Positions 1-10,050 of a DNA stretch of 39,609 nt are shown here, one piece after another. Source of the stretch: Candolleomyces eurysporus (taxonomy: Eukaryota; Basidiomycota; Agaricomycetes; Agaricales; Psathyrellaceae); NCBI GenBank assembly GCA_027579435.1, contig JANBPK010001105.1:1-39609 (forward strand), in the 5' to 3' direction. The notes beneath the pieces were generated by a model. The model ran no database searches. It had not been told where the DNA came from and saw nothing but the letters and a program-made list of their open reading frames with translations. Each line of letters begins with the position of its first letter. Position 1 is the stretch's first letter. The position numbers and the translations under genes are program-made.

Positions 1-420
1 ACTAACACTGATACCTTCCAAAGATGGTAAGGTCAGCGCTTATTGACTTGACAGATCGACAATCATGTTCTCGAAGCCATCGGCTACTTCACGAAGACTT
101 CCACTTAGCAATGTCAGGGCGAATTCCCTTGTAGTACGCATAACTCCCACTGATATCGTCCCTCGCCAGGTCAGGCATATCAGGTAGCTTTGATTCTAGT
201 TGTAGCTGTTTCAGATACATTCACGAACTTAAAGTACCGTTGTAGAACCGTCTTACTTGTCTTTCTCGTCTCTGCTAGGTAGTCTGCTTAGTTGGCAACC
301 AGGGAAAGTTCCAACTCTATAGTTCCCAACTTCACGAAGATCTTCTTTATATAGAAGTCAGTTCACGAACATTAAGAACAAGTTCACGAATTTTATAGGG
401 TGTTTGCACACTCAGTGCAT
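1..420. repeat. Cluster of five TTCACGAA motifs in non-coding DNA
   Basis: The octamer TTCACGAA occurs at 88-95, 220-227, 331-338, 362-369 and 383-390, all on the plus strand, and two copies sit in the longer palindrome-like GTTCACGAAC context. No convincing coding region covers this stretch. It could be the regulatory region of a gene left of the window or the remains of a repeat; the sequence does not decide between these. Confidence 0.5.
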
Positions 421-832
421 CATTGTGACCATTGCTTTCTCCTCAACTTTACAAATATGAACCTGTTTTCAGTGTCCGGAAACTCTACCAGCCTTCTGCC
501 AGAACTGCCAGAACCATCAGACGGAGGTACCTGATAGTAGATGCATGCACCAGATTACTGGATGGAGAATGGCTAATTCAGGTGTTGAGCCAAGGAATGT
601 GAGAACGACAAGGGACCGAACCCGGCCCATCTCCTTCATCGCAAGATAGGGCAACTCAATGGACAAGCCCCGCAAACTCCGAACAAAACTCAATGACTTC
701 ACTGTTTGTTCAATGGTGGAAACTACTGCACTAACAATCCATGGTGCTCTCGTCACAGATAACAACGATACAGACCAAAATCACAACTAGAAGTGTCGCA
801 TCTACCCCGTGTCAGACGCGGTCAATGGATAT
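421..832. other. Intergenic stretch, no supported gene
   Basis: Only short open frames without recognisable domains or splice structure are present on either strand. I see no RNA gene or mobile element here. Confidence 0.5.
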
Positions 833-997
833 GGATATCCTTCAGCAACATGTGCAAAGAAATCTACTCTGCACCCATTGATACCTCCACTGGTTGGATA
901 CTCAGACTGTTAACAGACAAGGATATCCCATGGCGACCTGAGCAAGAAGTTTACTCCGCACTCATATTGATACCTCTAGTCGGATACTAGACTGGTT
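833..997. repeat. Degenerate 88-bp direct duplication
   Basis: Two related units, about 833-910 and 921-997, both begin with GGATATCC, contain TACTCxGCAC and a TTGATACCTCxA block, and end in GGATACT followed by AGACTG. The offset is 88 bp. No protein function is suggested. Confidence 0.65.
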
Positions 998-1071
998 TTT
1001 TTTGTCTGTGGACTGGACATTCAGACATGGATAGCAATAGAACAATTGGCCCGACTATCGAGCAACCCTTT

Positions 1072-1260
1072 AAGGCCGACATGTGGCCCAACTGCCGACT
1101 ACTTAGTTTATTGTCCCTCACGACTGAACGATTTCAACCAATCCATAAGGCCGACATGCGGCCCCAACTGCCGTCTACTTAATCTATTGTCCCTCACGAC
1201 TGAACGATTTCAACCAATCCGTAAGGCCGACATGCAGCACAACCTGCCACCAATTTTATT
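1072..1260. repeat. 75-76 bp tandem repeat, about 2.5 copies
   Basis: Units start at 1072, 1147 and 1223 with AAGGCCGACATG; each continues with an AACTGCC block, TTATTGTCCCTC and (units 1 and 2) ACGACTGAACGATTTCAACC. The third unit is cut short and more diverged. The reading frame shifts between units because one spacing is 75 and the other 76 bp, so a coding repeat is unlikely. Confidence 0.8.
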
Positions 1261-1625
1261 GTCCCTCCCTCTCTTTAGTTGATCTGATCTTTGCGCGTGA
1301 GCGTAAGCCCACCGTAGCCATTATATTTAATATGGTTGGAACTGTAACTTTACTTCAATACTTGGAGCGCTTTACTGGCAGTCTAATTGGAGTGGTTGAT
1401 ACCCTGATTCCCCACCTAGCGTAGGGATCTCCTGAGGCACATTCAGTCTTCCGACCGCAGGCGCCTGGCAACACGTGAGTTTTCTGAAGTCCGTTCACCT
1501 ACCAGGGAGCCCCATTCATCTCACCAATCTTCAAGTAGGAGGGATAGGTTTGCACGACATAAGCCTCCGAGCCAAGAGAGTTCCGGAGCTTGTACGGACA
1601 TACCAGGCCTACCAGTAGATATATG

Positions 1626-1685
1626 GCCTTATCAGACTGACTATCACTCTGATAGTTCTGGTACGAAAGGTAGATCTTATAAGGC
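1626..1685. other. Nested inverted repeats in intergenic DNA
   Basis: GCCTTAT (1626-1632) pairs with ATAAGGC (1679-1685), and inside it ACTATCA (1640-1646) pairs with TGATAGT (1650-1656) across a 3-nt loop. CCTTATCAG recurs shortly after. The rest of 1261-1748 shows no gene. Confidence 0.4.
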
Positions 1686-1748
1686 TAGATAATGCCTTAT
1701 CAGATCATCACTGTCCCCCTGATGTGATCCGCCATTATTGGTTGATTG

Positions 1749-1980
1749 ATGTGTGGAGGATTGGGCGACCTCCGGTCCGCTTGTTTGGTCACTCGAGGTG
1801 ACCAAACAACGCGTCTACTTTCTTTTCGTCGACCCTCGTCTCTCTCGTGTGCCGGGCTCACTTAAACCCTTATCTCGGGTTTTTTCGACGCCCACCACAC
1901 CCGCCCGTCATCCAGCGCCTTTGCATGGCTAGGCTGGCTTGCCTCTCTGGCGCCGGCTGGCCATGATGGCGTACGATTTC
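1749..1980. repeat. Repeat element E1 with a perfect 12-bp stem-loop
   Basis: A block related to 9285-9495 (E2). Shared pieces are GATGTGTGGA, a CGGTCCGYTTGTTTG block, GACCAAACAACGCGTC, a TC-rich stretch and a CCAT..TGGCGT end. In E1 the arms TTGTTTGGTCAC (1781-1792) and GTGACCAAACAA (1798-1809) form a perfect 12-bp inverted repeat with loop TCGAG. E1 directly abuts the A-type leader of the first F-box pseudogene, so it marks the left border of the array. No transposase reading frame is visible, so it would be non-autonomous if mobile. Confidence 0.6.
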
Positions 1981-1981
1981 T

Positions 1982-2123
1982 GACTCCGTTTCACCGCTAG
2001 TCCATCGAAGTGCCTTCANTTGCTCCTCCCAGGCAGAAAATTTTCACAAACGAAGTTGGAATNAGCANNAAAAAAAAAGGAGGTACCAGTAGAAATGGAT
2101 ATCTAGCAAGGATTATTGTGAGT
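1982..2123 (+). promoter_or_regulatory. A-type F-box leader attached to a B-type body
   Basis: This matches the leaders upstream of A1-A6: TTTCACCGC, TAGTCCA, a TTGCTCCTCC block, AACGAAGTTGGA, AGGTACCAG and GGATTATTGTGAGTC. It stops at the GTGAGTC that serves as the predicted 5'-UTR intron donor in the A genes, and B-type coding sequence follows immediately. Four ambiguous bases fall here. It is a leader without its own gene. Confidence 0.65.
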
Positions 2124-3395
2124 CCCATCCCCAGCCGCGCGTACAAGATACCCACCTCCTGCCAATCGTCTAGAGATCCATGCTCATCAGCCGCGTCTGC
2201 TCGCTCTGGCGTGCATTTGCATTCTCCAGTCTGACCATATGGTCAATCATCAATTTCAACACAACCGCTACGGGCCACTTCAACCGCCTCCCATCATCTC
2301 CACCGTTCGGGCACGGTTCCCCTCACCCTCATCGTTGATATGCGACGAATTCGTCGTCTCAAGCTCTTTGAGCTTGGATCTATACAAAAACTCTCCAATC
2401 TGCATTGGCCCAGCGGCCCAGGTGTCGCCGCCTCTACATCAACTTCTCCTGGGAGATGCAAACCTGGCTCACCCAAACTCTCCCCCAACGCCTCCCCTCC
2501 AACTCGAAAAATTCAATGCCTATATCTTAAGCAGGAGCGCCGGCTCCTGAAGCACCCTCAAACTCTGCACCTACCTCCACTCCTCCCCAAGACTCCGCGC
2601 GGTAAGTGGAAAGGCGTACACGCATTCGAGCGCACGACTGAGCTGCTCCCGCAGGACGTCCGCATCGTCGAGATGGAGGACTTCCACTCCCTCGACGACT
2701 TAATGCCGTTTTTGAAGGGGTTGTGAGCGGCTGGAGGGGCTGTCGAGCTATATCTCAAAAGCCTCGACGCTCCAGAGCCCGCCCTGCGGAGCCTGTCCTT
2801 GTCCACGATGGGGAATCTCGCAACGACGCTGGGGTCCCTCAGGCTCTCGTCCCTCGCCGAGCTCACGCTGGACCATTTTTGGGATACGGGCCATGCGTGG
2901 GTGTTGCATGCAGATATCGGGTGGGGGGCGCTGCGGAGTTTGGTCGAGCGGTCCGAGTGCAGGATCCAGAGGTTGACGCACAAGAGGAATGGCGGGAAGA
3001 ATGAGGAGAACCTGTATGTCGCAGAGGACGACCTCTTGCATGCGCTCGAGTCTCCGCTGTTCGATTCCCTCAAGTATCTCTCGCTCGAAGGCAGTTTTGG
3101 GTACGCGACTCTTGTCGGGATGATGCTGCTCTCGGTGCACTGGAAAACGCTACCAGGCTTGAAGACACCGGAAGTGAAGGGGTGCTGGTCTACAGATGGC
3201 GTTTGGTCCAAGTTGGTGGTGTCTAGACGCGGCCAAGGACTGGAGAGTGCGCATATCCTGCTTCGCGGGCCTTCGCAGTCCAAATTTTGCCGGGATATGA
3301 TGCTGGTGGTGCCAGGCGTTGACGTGCACGCTGAATGGAGGGAGCTGGATTACAATAAAAGACTGGGTTGGTGCTTGGGTGATTCAGACCGGTGA
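2124..3395 (+). pseudogene. Decayed type-B F-box protein gene (PsiB)
   Basis: Translated in pieces this matches B' (14427-16014, minus strand): AYKIPTSC, VCSLWRA, HRSGTVPLTL, GKWKGVHAF, then a longer intact block around 2799-3395 with LAELTLDHFWD, GCWSTDGVW and RGPSQSKFCRDMML. Reading it needs several frame changes: near 2190, near 2290, near 2400, near 2600 and near 2722, where one extra T turns a conserved KGCERLE into a stop. The first two exons and the start of the F-box found in B' are missing; the homology begins right after an A-type leader. It cannot encode the family protein. The final 198-codon open stretch is a fossil of the C-terminal half and shows how recently the decay began there. 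Confidence 0.85.
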
Positions 3396-3562
3396 CCCGA
3401 CCCACCTGCATATCCGTTAGCCCAATCGCTGCTAAATTACTTGTGTGGCGTCCGTCCGTCAATATTGAGCCGAGAATGATACTTACATGCATATGGTCAT
3501 GTCGCTCTTCGATACTTACGTGTTTGCCTCGTTTTCTTCGCGAAGTGTACATAACATGGGGA

Positions 3563-3757
3563 GCTGTTTTTTGCAATTGGTGCCAAGCAACAGCAAGAGC
3601 TAATTCCTGAGAATTTGCGTCTTGAACTGGTAGATTTTTCTCCCGGCTGACGATTTGTGCCGGTTATACATCGTAGCTTAGAAGCCTCAGCATGCTTTGC
3701 GCGAAAGTGGGTGGGGCTGGTCAAGGAGCTGGTCAATGCTCCTGATCCGCTGAACTG
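3563..3757 (+). other. Relic reading frame in the PsiB-A1 spacer
   Basis: The frame reads LFFAIGAKQQQELIPENLRL and on to a KEL-N-PDPLN end, with one internal stop. Similar peptides can be read in the other spacers of the cluster on the same side of the F-box genes: near 5443-5640 (+), 7255-7350 (+), 10324-10043 (-), 12230-12090 (-) and 14237-13902 (-). It is either a common non-coding segment or the remains of a small gene that was copied with every F-box unit. I do not recognise the product. Confidence 0.35.
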
Positions 3758-3829
3758 ATCCGTCGTCCTAATTTGCTGCTGTTTGTCGCAGGAGAGGTTC
3801 GGGAGAGGTGCTTGCCTATGGTTGGCACT

Positions 3830-4035
3830 GTTCCACCGCTAGTCCAACGAAGTACCTCTGATCTTCTCCTCTCAGGCGAAATATTTTACCGAACGAAGTT
3901 GGACTAGACGAAGGTCGAGGGAGGTACAGGGGAAACAGATACCTGGCGAGGATTATCGTGAGTCATTGAGAGCTTCAACGCAGATTGTGTGGATCCTGAA
4001 AACTATGCCGATCGCCCTAGCATTACGCCTCTATC
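3830..4035 (+). promoter_or_regulatory. A1 leader: inverted-repeat arms and predicted 5'-UTR intron
   Basis: CTAGTCCAAC (3839-3848) and GTTGGACTAG (3898-3907) are perfect inverted 10-bp arms 49 nt apart. A predicted UTR intron spans 3958-4020, with donor GTGAGT and acceptor CCCTAG, and 15 nt of exon remain before the ATG at 4036. The same arrangement precedes all A copies. Whether the arms act in DNA or RNA cannot be seen. Confidence 0.55.
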
Positions 4036-5376
4036 ATGAACGTACTCGAGCTCCCAGCCGAAATCCTGGGGAAAATATTCGATCACTACGTGCACGACCA
4101 CTGGAAGGTTGGCCAAGTGGATCGATATCGACCATCGCTCAAGTCACGACGGATATCCAGCCACAGTGACTCCCGGACAAATCCTGTNGACCTTACCCAT
4201 GTCTGCCAGTTGTGGAGGACCACGGCCATTTCGATGCCCCAACTTTGGGCCACGATTTATGCAATTCAGATAAAGTCTGAAGGGGATGTCAAGATGTTCG
4301 AGCTCTGGCTCGAGCGCTCCGCCGGCCATGATGGGACGTACCCCTTGACTCTCTCTATCATGCAAAGGAANCAGGCACCAGGGCAGCTTTTTGAGAAGTT
4401 TTTCTCTCTTGCAATATCACAGCACCNGCGGTGGAAATNCATCAGCTTTGTGCTTGATGGAGATTTCCTGCCATTTTTCGAGCCGCTTTATACTGTGGCC
4501 CCACTTCCTACCCTGCGCGGATTCCAAGTTGACTTCAATCAGTGGGATTCGGGTAGGCTCCGCCATTTAGTCGGTGTTTTGTGCTCATCTACAACGCTTC
4601 GATCGGTTGAATTTGCGAACGAGTTGTACGGCCAGAATCCCNCTCCTGTCCCATGGGATAGCCTNANCCTAACAACCCTCAGTTTCCGCATCTTAGAATG
4701 GANNCGCTTGATTCCTATTCTGTCGTCTTTGATGGATACGCTTCAAGATATATCAGTCTCTGGGCTGTTTTCTTCTCTCNCCCCCAAAGACTTNACGCCA
4801 ATGCCAAATGTGACGATGCGCCGTCTCCAATCCCTCTGTATCAGATCATTTGGCGCCNCAAGACATGCCAGCGAGATATTCGACAAACTCACCCTACCCT
4901 CTCTCCACGAACTGTACCTCCCCGGGGGAATCATATACCACCAAAACCCCGAACTTCAAACAAGAGGATGGGAATCNCTCCTGAGCTTGCTTCAAAGATC
5001 AAATTGCAAACTACAAGTCTTCGAATTCGGGGACGAAAATACCCCAGACCTCATCAAAAAACTCAAATCACCTCTTTTCAAACATCTCACAAGTTTGAGG
5101 GTGACCTCGCTCNCCGAAGGATACCCTGATATCTCCTCCCAGCTGTTGGATGCCCTCAGTGAGGCCTGCGAGGAGACCCAAATGCCTCGCGTGTTCCCTC
5201 TGCTGGAGACGCTGAAACTGAATTCTATCCACTCGCAAGCCAGTGTTCGGGAAATGGTCTCCACCAGAGTTGCTGCGTATGGTGGGTGTGGTCGGTCGAA
5301 GTTGCGTAGGGTCTGTGCTCAGCACATAGAGTTCGAGAAGTATGCATTGGAAATAGATTTGAACGACCAAGAATGA
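4036..5376 (+). CDS. F-box/LRR-like protein, array copy A1
   Basis: The single-exon frame encodes 446 residues. An F-box-like domain occupies about residues 3-75: LELPAEILGKIFDHYV, then LTHVCQLWRTTAISMPQLWA. It is followed by FELWLERSAG and a long leucine-patterned region ending in SNCKLQVFEFGDE, HLTSLRVTS, a PLLETLKL block and VREMVSTRVAAYGG. F-box proteins usually recruit substrates to SCF-type ubiquitin ligases through Skp1; the C-terminal part would bind the substrate, which is unknown. The frame is open from start to stop, but about a dozen ambiguous bases lie between 4188 and 5113, so individual residues are uncertain. The ATG is chosen because all paralogues start at the same place behind the UTR intron. 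Closest relatives in the window are A5 and A6 on the opposite strand. Confidence 0.85.
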   Translation: MNVLELPAEILGKIFDHYVHDHWKVGQVDRYRPSLKSRRISSHSDSRTNPXDLTHVCQLWRTTAISMPQLWATIYAIQIKSEGDVKMFELWLERSAGHDGTYPLTLSIMQRXQAPGQLFEKFFSLAISQHXRWKXISFVLDGDFLPFFEPLYTVAPLPTLRGFQVDFNQWDSGRLRHLVGVLCSSTTLRSVEFANELYGQNPXPVPWDSXXLTTLSFRILEWXRLIPILSSLMDTLQDISVSGLFSSLXPKDXTPMPNVTMRRLQSLCIRSFGAXRHASEIFDKLTLPSLHELYLPGGIIYHQNPELQTRGWEXLLSLLQRSNCKLQVFEFGDENTPDLIKKLKSPLFKHLTSLRVTSLXEGYPDISSQLLDALSEACEETQMPRVFPLLETLKLNSIHSQASVREMVSTRVAAYGGCGRSKLRRVCAQHIEFEKYALEIDLNDQE

Positions 5377-5639
5377 TTCATACATACATATGGACGCGTT
5401 GTTAGTTTGCTTTTTGATACGTGTTAGCTGGTTTTCTAGGAAGTGTACATAACCTTTTTTACAATTGATTTCAAGGAAAGGCAGGCAACAATCAGTGAGA
5501 ATTCGCGTCTTGTCGAACGAGTAGAAGAGGTGGATAATTTTCGCAGCTTGCGTTTATGCCGGCCATACGGTCCATTAGTTTGCTGCTATTTGCTGTGGGA
5601 GGCGCTGCAAATGGCCGGCACCGGTGATTTCAATTCCTG

Positions 5640-5841
5640 ACTCTGTTTCACCGTCGAGCAAAGTGCCTCGATTTGCTCCTCCAAGCCGAAGATATTTACC
5701 CAAACGAAGCTGGACTCGACAAAATTTGAAGGAGGTACAGGAGAAACGGGTACCTAACAAAGATTATTGTGAGTCATTAAACTTTGAGCTCGCGAATTGT
5801 AGATCCTGAAAACCGGCGACCACTGGTAGGACCGCTCTATT
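5640..5841 (+). promoter_or_regulatory. A2 leader with predicted 5'-UTR intron
   Basis: The leader resembles A1 (TTTCACCG, TTTGCTCCTCC, AACGAAGCTGGACT). Short arms GTCGAG and CTCGAC flank the central block. The predicted UTR intron is 5769-5829 (GTGAGT to GGTAG), ending 12 nt before the ATG. Confidence 0.5.
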
Positions 5842-7183
5842 ATGAATATCCTCGAGCTTCCAGCCGACATACTGGGGAAGATTTTCCATCACTGCGTGCA
5901 CGACCGCCCGGAGGTTCGCCGGGCGGATCGAATAGCACCATCGACCATTTTACGACGGATATCTCCCTACTGCGACTTCCGCCTGACCCAACCTTTCGAC
6001 CTTACCCATGTCTGCCAGTTGTGGAGGACCACGGCCATCTCGATGCCCCAACTTTGGGCCACAATCTATGCATTCGAGATAGAGTCTGAAGGGGATGTCA
6101 AGATGTTTGAGGTCTGGCTCGAGCGCTCCGCCGGCCGTGATGGGATGTGCCCCTTGGATCTCACTATCAGGCAAAGGGAAACGCGGGGTCCAATGCAGCT
6201 TTTCGAGAAGTTTTTCTCTCTTGCCATATCGCAGTACCGACGGTGGAAACACATCCGCTTCGTGCTTGCTGGAGTATTCCTGCCGTTTTTCCAGCCGCTT
6301 TATACTGTGGCCCCACTTTCCACTCTGCGCGGATTCCAAGTTGACATCGGCGGGGGGGGATTCAGATGGGCTCCGCCGTTTAATCGGTGTTTTGTGCTCA
6401 TCTACAGCACTCCGATGGATTGAATTTGGGGGCGAGTTGTACGGCCAGAATCCCATTGTTGTCCCATGGGATAGCCTCAGCCTAACAACCCTCAGCCTCC
6501 ACGTCTTGGAACCGAGCCGCTTGATTCCTATTCTGTCGTCTTTGAAGGATACACTTCAAGATCTATCAGTCAATGCGCTGCGTTCTCCTCTCTCCCTCGA
6601 CGGCTTAACGTTGATGATGCGCCGTCTCCAATCCCTCCGTATCAGAACATTTTCCCAGGTTTGCCATGCCAGCGAGATGTTCAACAACCTCACCCTACCC
6701 TCCCTCCACGAACTGTACCTCCCCGGGGGATTCGCATCGATCACAGACCTCGAGCTTCACACACGAGGATGGAGATCCCTCCTGAGCTTGCTTGAAAGAT
6801 CAAATTGCAAACTACAAGTTTTCGAATTGGGGAACGCCGATACCCCAGACCTCATCAAAAATCTCAAATCGCCTCTCTTCAAACATCTCACAAGTTTGAA
6901 GGTGACCAGCATCTCGCACTTCTTCGGAGATCCTGATACCTCCTTCCAACTGTTGGATGCCCTCAGTGAGGCCTGTGAGGAGACCCAAATACCTCGCATG
7001 CTCCCTCTGCTGGAGACGCTGAAACTAAATTCTATTGACTCGGAAGACAGTGTTCGGGAAATGGTCTCCGCCAGAGTTGCTGCGTATGGTGGGTGTGGGA
7101 GGTCGAAGTTGCGTAGGGTCTGTGCTTGGTACTTGAGTGGCGACGAATATGCTTTGGAAATGGACTTGAATGACCAAGAATGA
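5842..7183 (+). CDS. F-box/LRR-like protein A2, split by one frameshift
   Basis: Starts MNILELPADILGKIF and carries the family F-box (LTHVCQLWRTTAISMPQ) and MFEVWLERSAG. At the run of eight G (6352-6359) the frame breaks after GFQVDI; the family continuation DSDGLRRLIGVLCSS resumes one base later and stays open to the stop at 7183, ending EMDLNDQE. With one G fewer the product would be 446 residues, the same as A1. All other family motifs are intact. This is either a fresh pseudogene or a homopolymer error; the otherwise clean frame favours a usable gene or very recent loss. Its N-terminal sequence (RADRI, YCDFRLTQP) is shared only with truncated A4, so A2 and A4 are sister copies in opposite orientation. 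Confidence 0.75.
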
Positions 7184-7539
7184 TTCGTACATACATATGG
7201 ACGTGTTATTAGTTTGCTCTTCGATATGTCTTAGCTTCTTCTTGGCAGGTGTGCATATCCTTTGTTACAATTGATTTCAAGGAAAGGCAGGGACGAATCA
7301 CTGAGAATTCGCGTCTGGTCTAACGAGTAGAAGAGGCGGATAATTCTCGCAGCTCGTGTTTATGCCGGTCATACGTCGCTTCAAGCTTCAGCATCCCTTG
7401 CGCACGGGGAAGGAAGGAGAGACGGTTCGCGTCAGCTGGTCCGTTAACCTGACCCGACGTTATTGGTTTGCTGCTGTTTGTCGGGGGAGGCGAGGCACTG
7501 CAGCTGGCGATTTCGATCGGATTACGATTTCTGACCTCG

Positions 7540-7745
7540 TTCCACCGCCAGTCCAGCCAAGTGCCTCTATTTGCTCCTCCAAGGCTGAAATATTTAGCCA
7601 AACGAAGTTAAACTAAACGCAAACGAAAAGATTTACAAGATAAACGAATACCAAGCAAAGATTATCGTGAGTCGGTGAACCTCGAGCTCTGAGATTGTGT
7701 AGATCCTGATACTGTGGCGATCGCCCTGGTAGTANCCCCTCTACC
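7540..7745 (+). promoter_or_regulatory. A3 leader with predicted 5'-UTR intron
   Basis: The leader aligns with the other A leaders (TTCCACCGCCAGTCCAGCC, TTTGCTCCTCC, CAAACGAAGTT), but the right arm has become TTAAACTAAAC, so the inverted pairing is lost here. The predicted UTR intron is 7667-7732, from GTGAGT to GGTAG. Confidence 0.5.
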
Positions 7746-9104
7746 ATGAGCATACTCGAGCTCCCAGCCGAAATCCTGGGGAAGATCTTCGATCATTACG
7801 TGCACGACCGCTGGAAGGTTCACCATCGCCAAGTGGATCGAGCACAAGCGTCCAAGTTACGACGGGTAGCTGCCTACAGCGACTCCCGGACACATCCTGT
7901 CGACCTTACCCATGTCTGCAGGTTGTGGAGGACCACGGCCATTTTGAGGCCCCAACTTTGGGCCACGATTTATGCATTCGAGATAGAGTCTGCAGGGGAT
8001 GTCAAGATGTTTGAGATCTGGCTCGAGCGCTCCGCCGGCCGTCATGGCACGTACCCCTTGACTCTCACCATCAGGCAAATGCGGTCGCGGGGCGAGAAAG
8101 CACCAGTGCAGCGTTTCGGGGAAATTATCTCTCTTTCAATATCCCAGCACCAACGGTGGAGACACATTTCCTTGTGGCTTTATCAAGACTCCTAGCCGTT
8201 TTTCGAGTCGCTTTATACTGTGGCCCCACTTTCTACTCTACGCGGATTCCAACTTGACATCGAAGAAGACTGGGATCCGGATGGGGTCCGCCGTTTAACC
8301 GGTGCTTTGTGTTCGTCTACAGCACTGCGATCCGTTCAATTTGGGGGGCAATTCTACAATGACTTCAGGGTTAACCGTGTGTTCGACATTGTCCCCTGGG
8401 ATCGTCTAACAACCCTCAATTTCCTTATCCTACAACCGAGACACCTGATTCGTGTTCTATCGTCTTCGATGGACGCCCTTCAACATATATCAGTCACTAT
8501 GCTGGCTTTTCCTCTCACTGTCGGCGGCACAACGCCAATCCCACATGTGACCATGCACCATCTCCAATCCCTCTGTATCAGATCATTTAAATGGGGAAGC
8601 CATGCCAGCAAGATGTTCGACACACTCAGCCTACCCTCTCTCCGCGAGCTTTACCTCCCCAAAGGATTTGGCAGAAAATTCGACCTTCGAATAAATGGAT
8701 GGGAATCCCTACTGGGCTTGCTCGAAAGATCGAACTGCAAACTGCAAGCTTTCGAATTTGAGAACGACGAGACCCCAGACCTCATCAAAACTCTCAAATC
8801 ACCTCTCTTCGAACATCTCACAAGTTTGAGCTTGACCTTGAACCTTGCTCAACATCCTGATACCCCCCAGCTGTTGGATGCCCTCAGTGAGGCCTGTGAG
8901 GAGACCCAGAGGCCTTGCATGTTCCCTCTGCTGGAGACGCTGATACTTAATTCTGTTGACTCGGTAGACAGTGTTCGGGAAATGGTCTCCGCTAGAGTTG
9001 CTGCATATGGTGGGTCTAGTAGGTCGAAGTTGCGTAGGGTCTGTGCTCGGCACATAGGCGGCGAGGAATATGCTTTGGAGATGGATATAAACGACCGACA
9101 ATGA
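7746..9104 (+). pseudogene. F-box/LRR-like protein A3, one in-frame stop
   Basis: The reading frame is continuous in one phase from ATG 7746 to the stop at 9104 except for TAG at 8193-8195. The paralogues have a leucine codon there (YLPFFEPLYTVAPL versus S-stop-PFFESLYTVAPL here). Without the stop the protein would have 452 residues. The F-box (LELPAEILGKIFDHYV, LTHVCRLWRTTAI) and C-terminal blocks (SNCKLQAFEFEND, VREMVSARVAAYGG) are well kept. The stop is a base substitution, not a homopolymer length change, so an artefact is less likely than in A2. A truncated 149-residue F-box-only protein could still be made. Confidence 0.8.
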
Positions 9105-9284
9105 TTCATACATACATATGGACGTGTTGTTGGTGTGCTCTTCGCTACGTGTTAGCCTCTTTTTGGGACGTGTACATAACCATTTTTACAATTGATTCCA
9201 AGGCAGGAGCTAAATAATTCTCGTGGCTCGCGTTTATGCCGGCCGTACGTTGTTTTAAGCCTCAGCATCCCTTGGGCACCGGCA

Positions 9285-9495
9285 GATGTGTGGAGAATCC
9301 ACACATCGCATGACAAGATGATGAGCACCGGCAATCTAGGTTGACCGCGGTCCGTTTGTTTGATCACCCTCGGCGACCAAACAACGCGTCCCTTCTCTTC
9401 TCTGGTCAACGAAAAGAAATCCTTATTCATCGACTCCAGTCTCTCCTGCGCGCTGGGCTCAGTCCAGCCATAGTGGCGTTCCATTGTGGTGGCTG
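9285..9495. repeat. Repeat element E2 at the palindrome centre, with hairpin
   Basis: Relative of E1 (1749-1980). It contains a perfect 10-bp hairpin, GATGTGTGGA (9285-9294) and TCCACACATC (9298-9307) with loop GAA. It also has a degenerate version of the E1 stem: TTGTTTGATCAC (9356-9367), five loop bases, and GCGACCAAACAA (9373-9384). It separates the 3' spacer of A3 (+) from the truncated A4 (-), exactly where the strand of the array flips. Confidence 0.6.
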
Positions 9496-9836
9496 CTGAC
9501 CATTTGCTTGATAGAGAGAGTCAAGGGGTACGTCCCATCACGGCCGGCGGAGCGCTTGAGCCAGACCTCAAACATCTTGACATCCCCTTCAGACTCTATC
9601 TCGAATGCATAAATCGTGGCCCAAAGTTGGGGCATCGAAATGGCCGTGGTCCTCCACAACTGGCAGACATGGGTAAGGTCGAAAGGTTGTGTCAGGCGGA
9701 AGTCACAGTAGGCAGATATCCGTCGTAAACTGGTTGATGGTGGTATTCGATCCGCTCGACGAACCTCCGGGCGGTCGTGGACGCAGTGATCGAAAATCTT
9801 CCCCAGGATTTCGGCTGGAAGCTCGAGGATATTCAT
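9459..9836 (-). pseudogene. Truncated F-box gene A4, N-terminal third only
   Basis: Starts MNILELPAEILGKIFDHCV, keeps the whole F-box (LTHVCQLWRTTAISMPQLWA) and MFEVWLKRSAGRDGTYPLTL, then leaves the family at about residue 112 and runs 13 unrelated residues into E2. The other copies have 441-452 residues, so about three quarters are missing. Sequence shared only with A2 (RADRI, YCDFRLTQP) shows it is a copy of A2 or the reverse. A free F-box fragment of this kind could compete for Skp1 if expressed, which is speculation. Confidence 0.85.
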
Positions 9837-10050
9837 AATGGAGGGGTCCTACGAGGGCGGTCGCCGGTTCTCAGGATCTACACATATTTGCGAGCTCGAA
9901 GTTTAATGACTCACAATAATCTTTGTGAGGCATCCGTTTCTCCTGTACCTGCTTCGACTTTCGTTGAGTCCAGCTTCGTTTGGGTAAATATCTTCGGCTT
10001 GGAGGAGCAAATAGAGGCACTTTGCTGGACGGTGAAACGGAGTCAAATCG
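9837..10050 (-). promoter_or_regulatory. A4 leader with inverted arms and UTR intron
   Basis: On the minus strand it repeats the A2 leader. Arms GTCCAGC (plus positions 9968-9974) and GCTGGAC (10024-10030) are perfectly complementary. The predicted UTR intron is 9849-9914, with donor GTGAGT and acceptor CGTAG. Confidence 0.5.

Noticed and set aside
2558..3283. 241-codon minus-strand open frame opposite PsiB
   Set aside because: It is antisense to sequence clearly homologous to the B-type F-box gene, and the frame owes its openness to the GC-rich coding strand.
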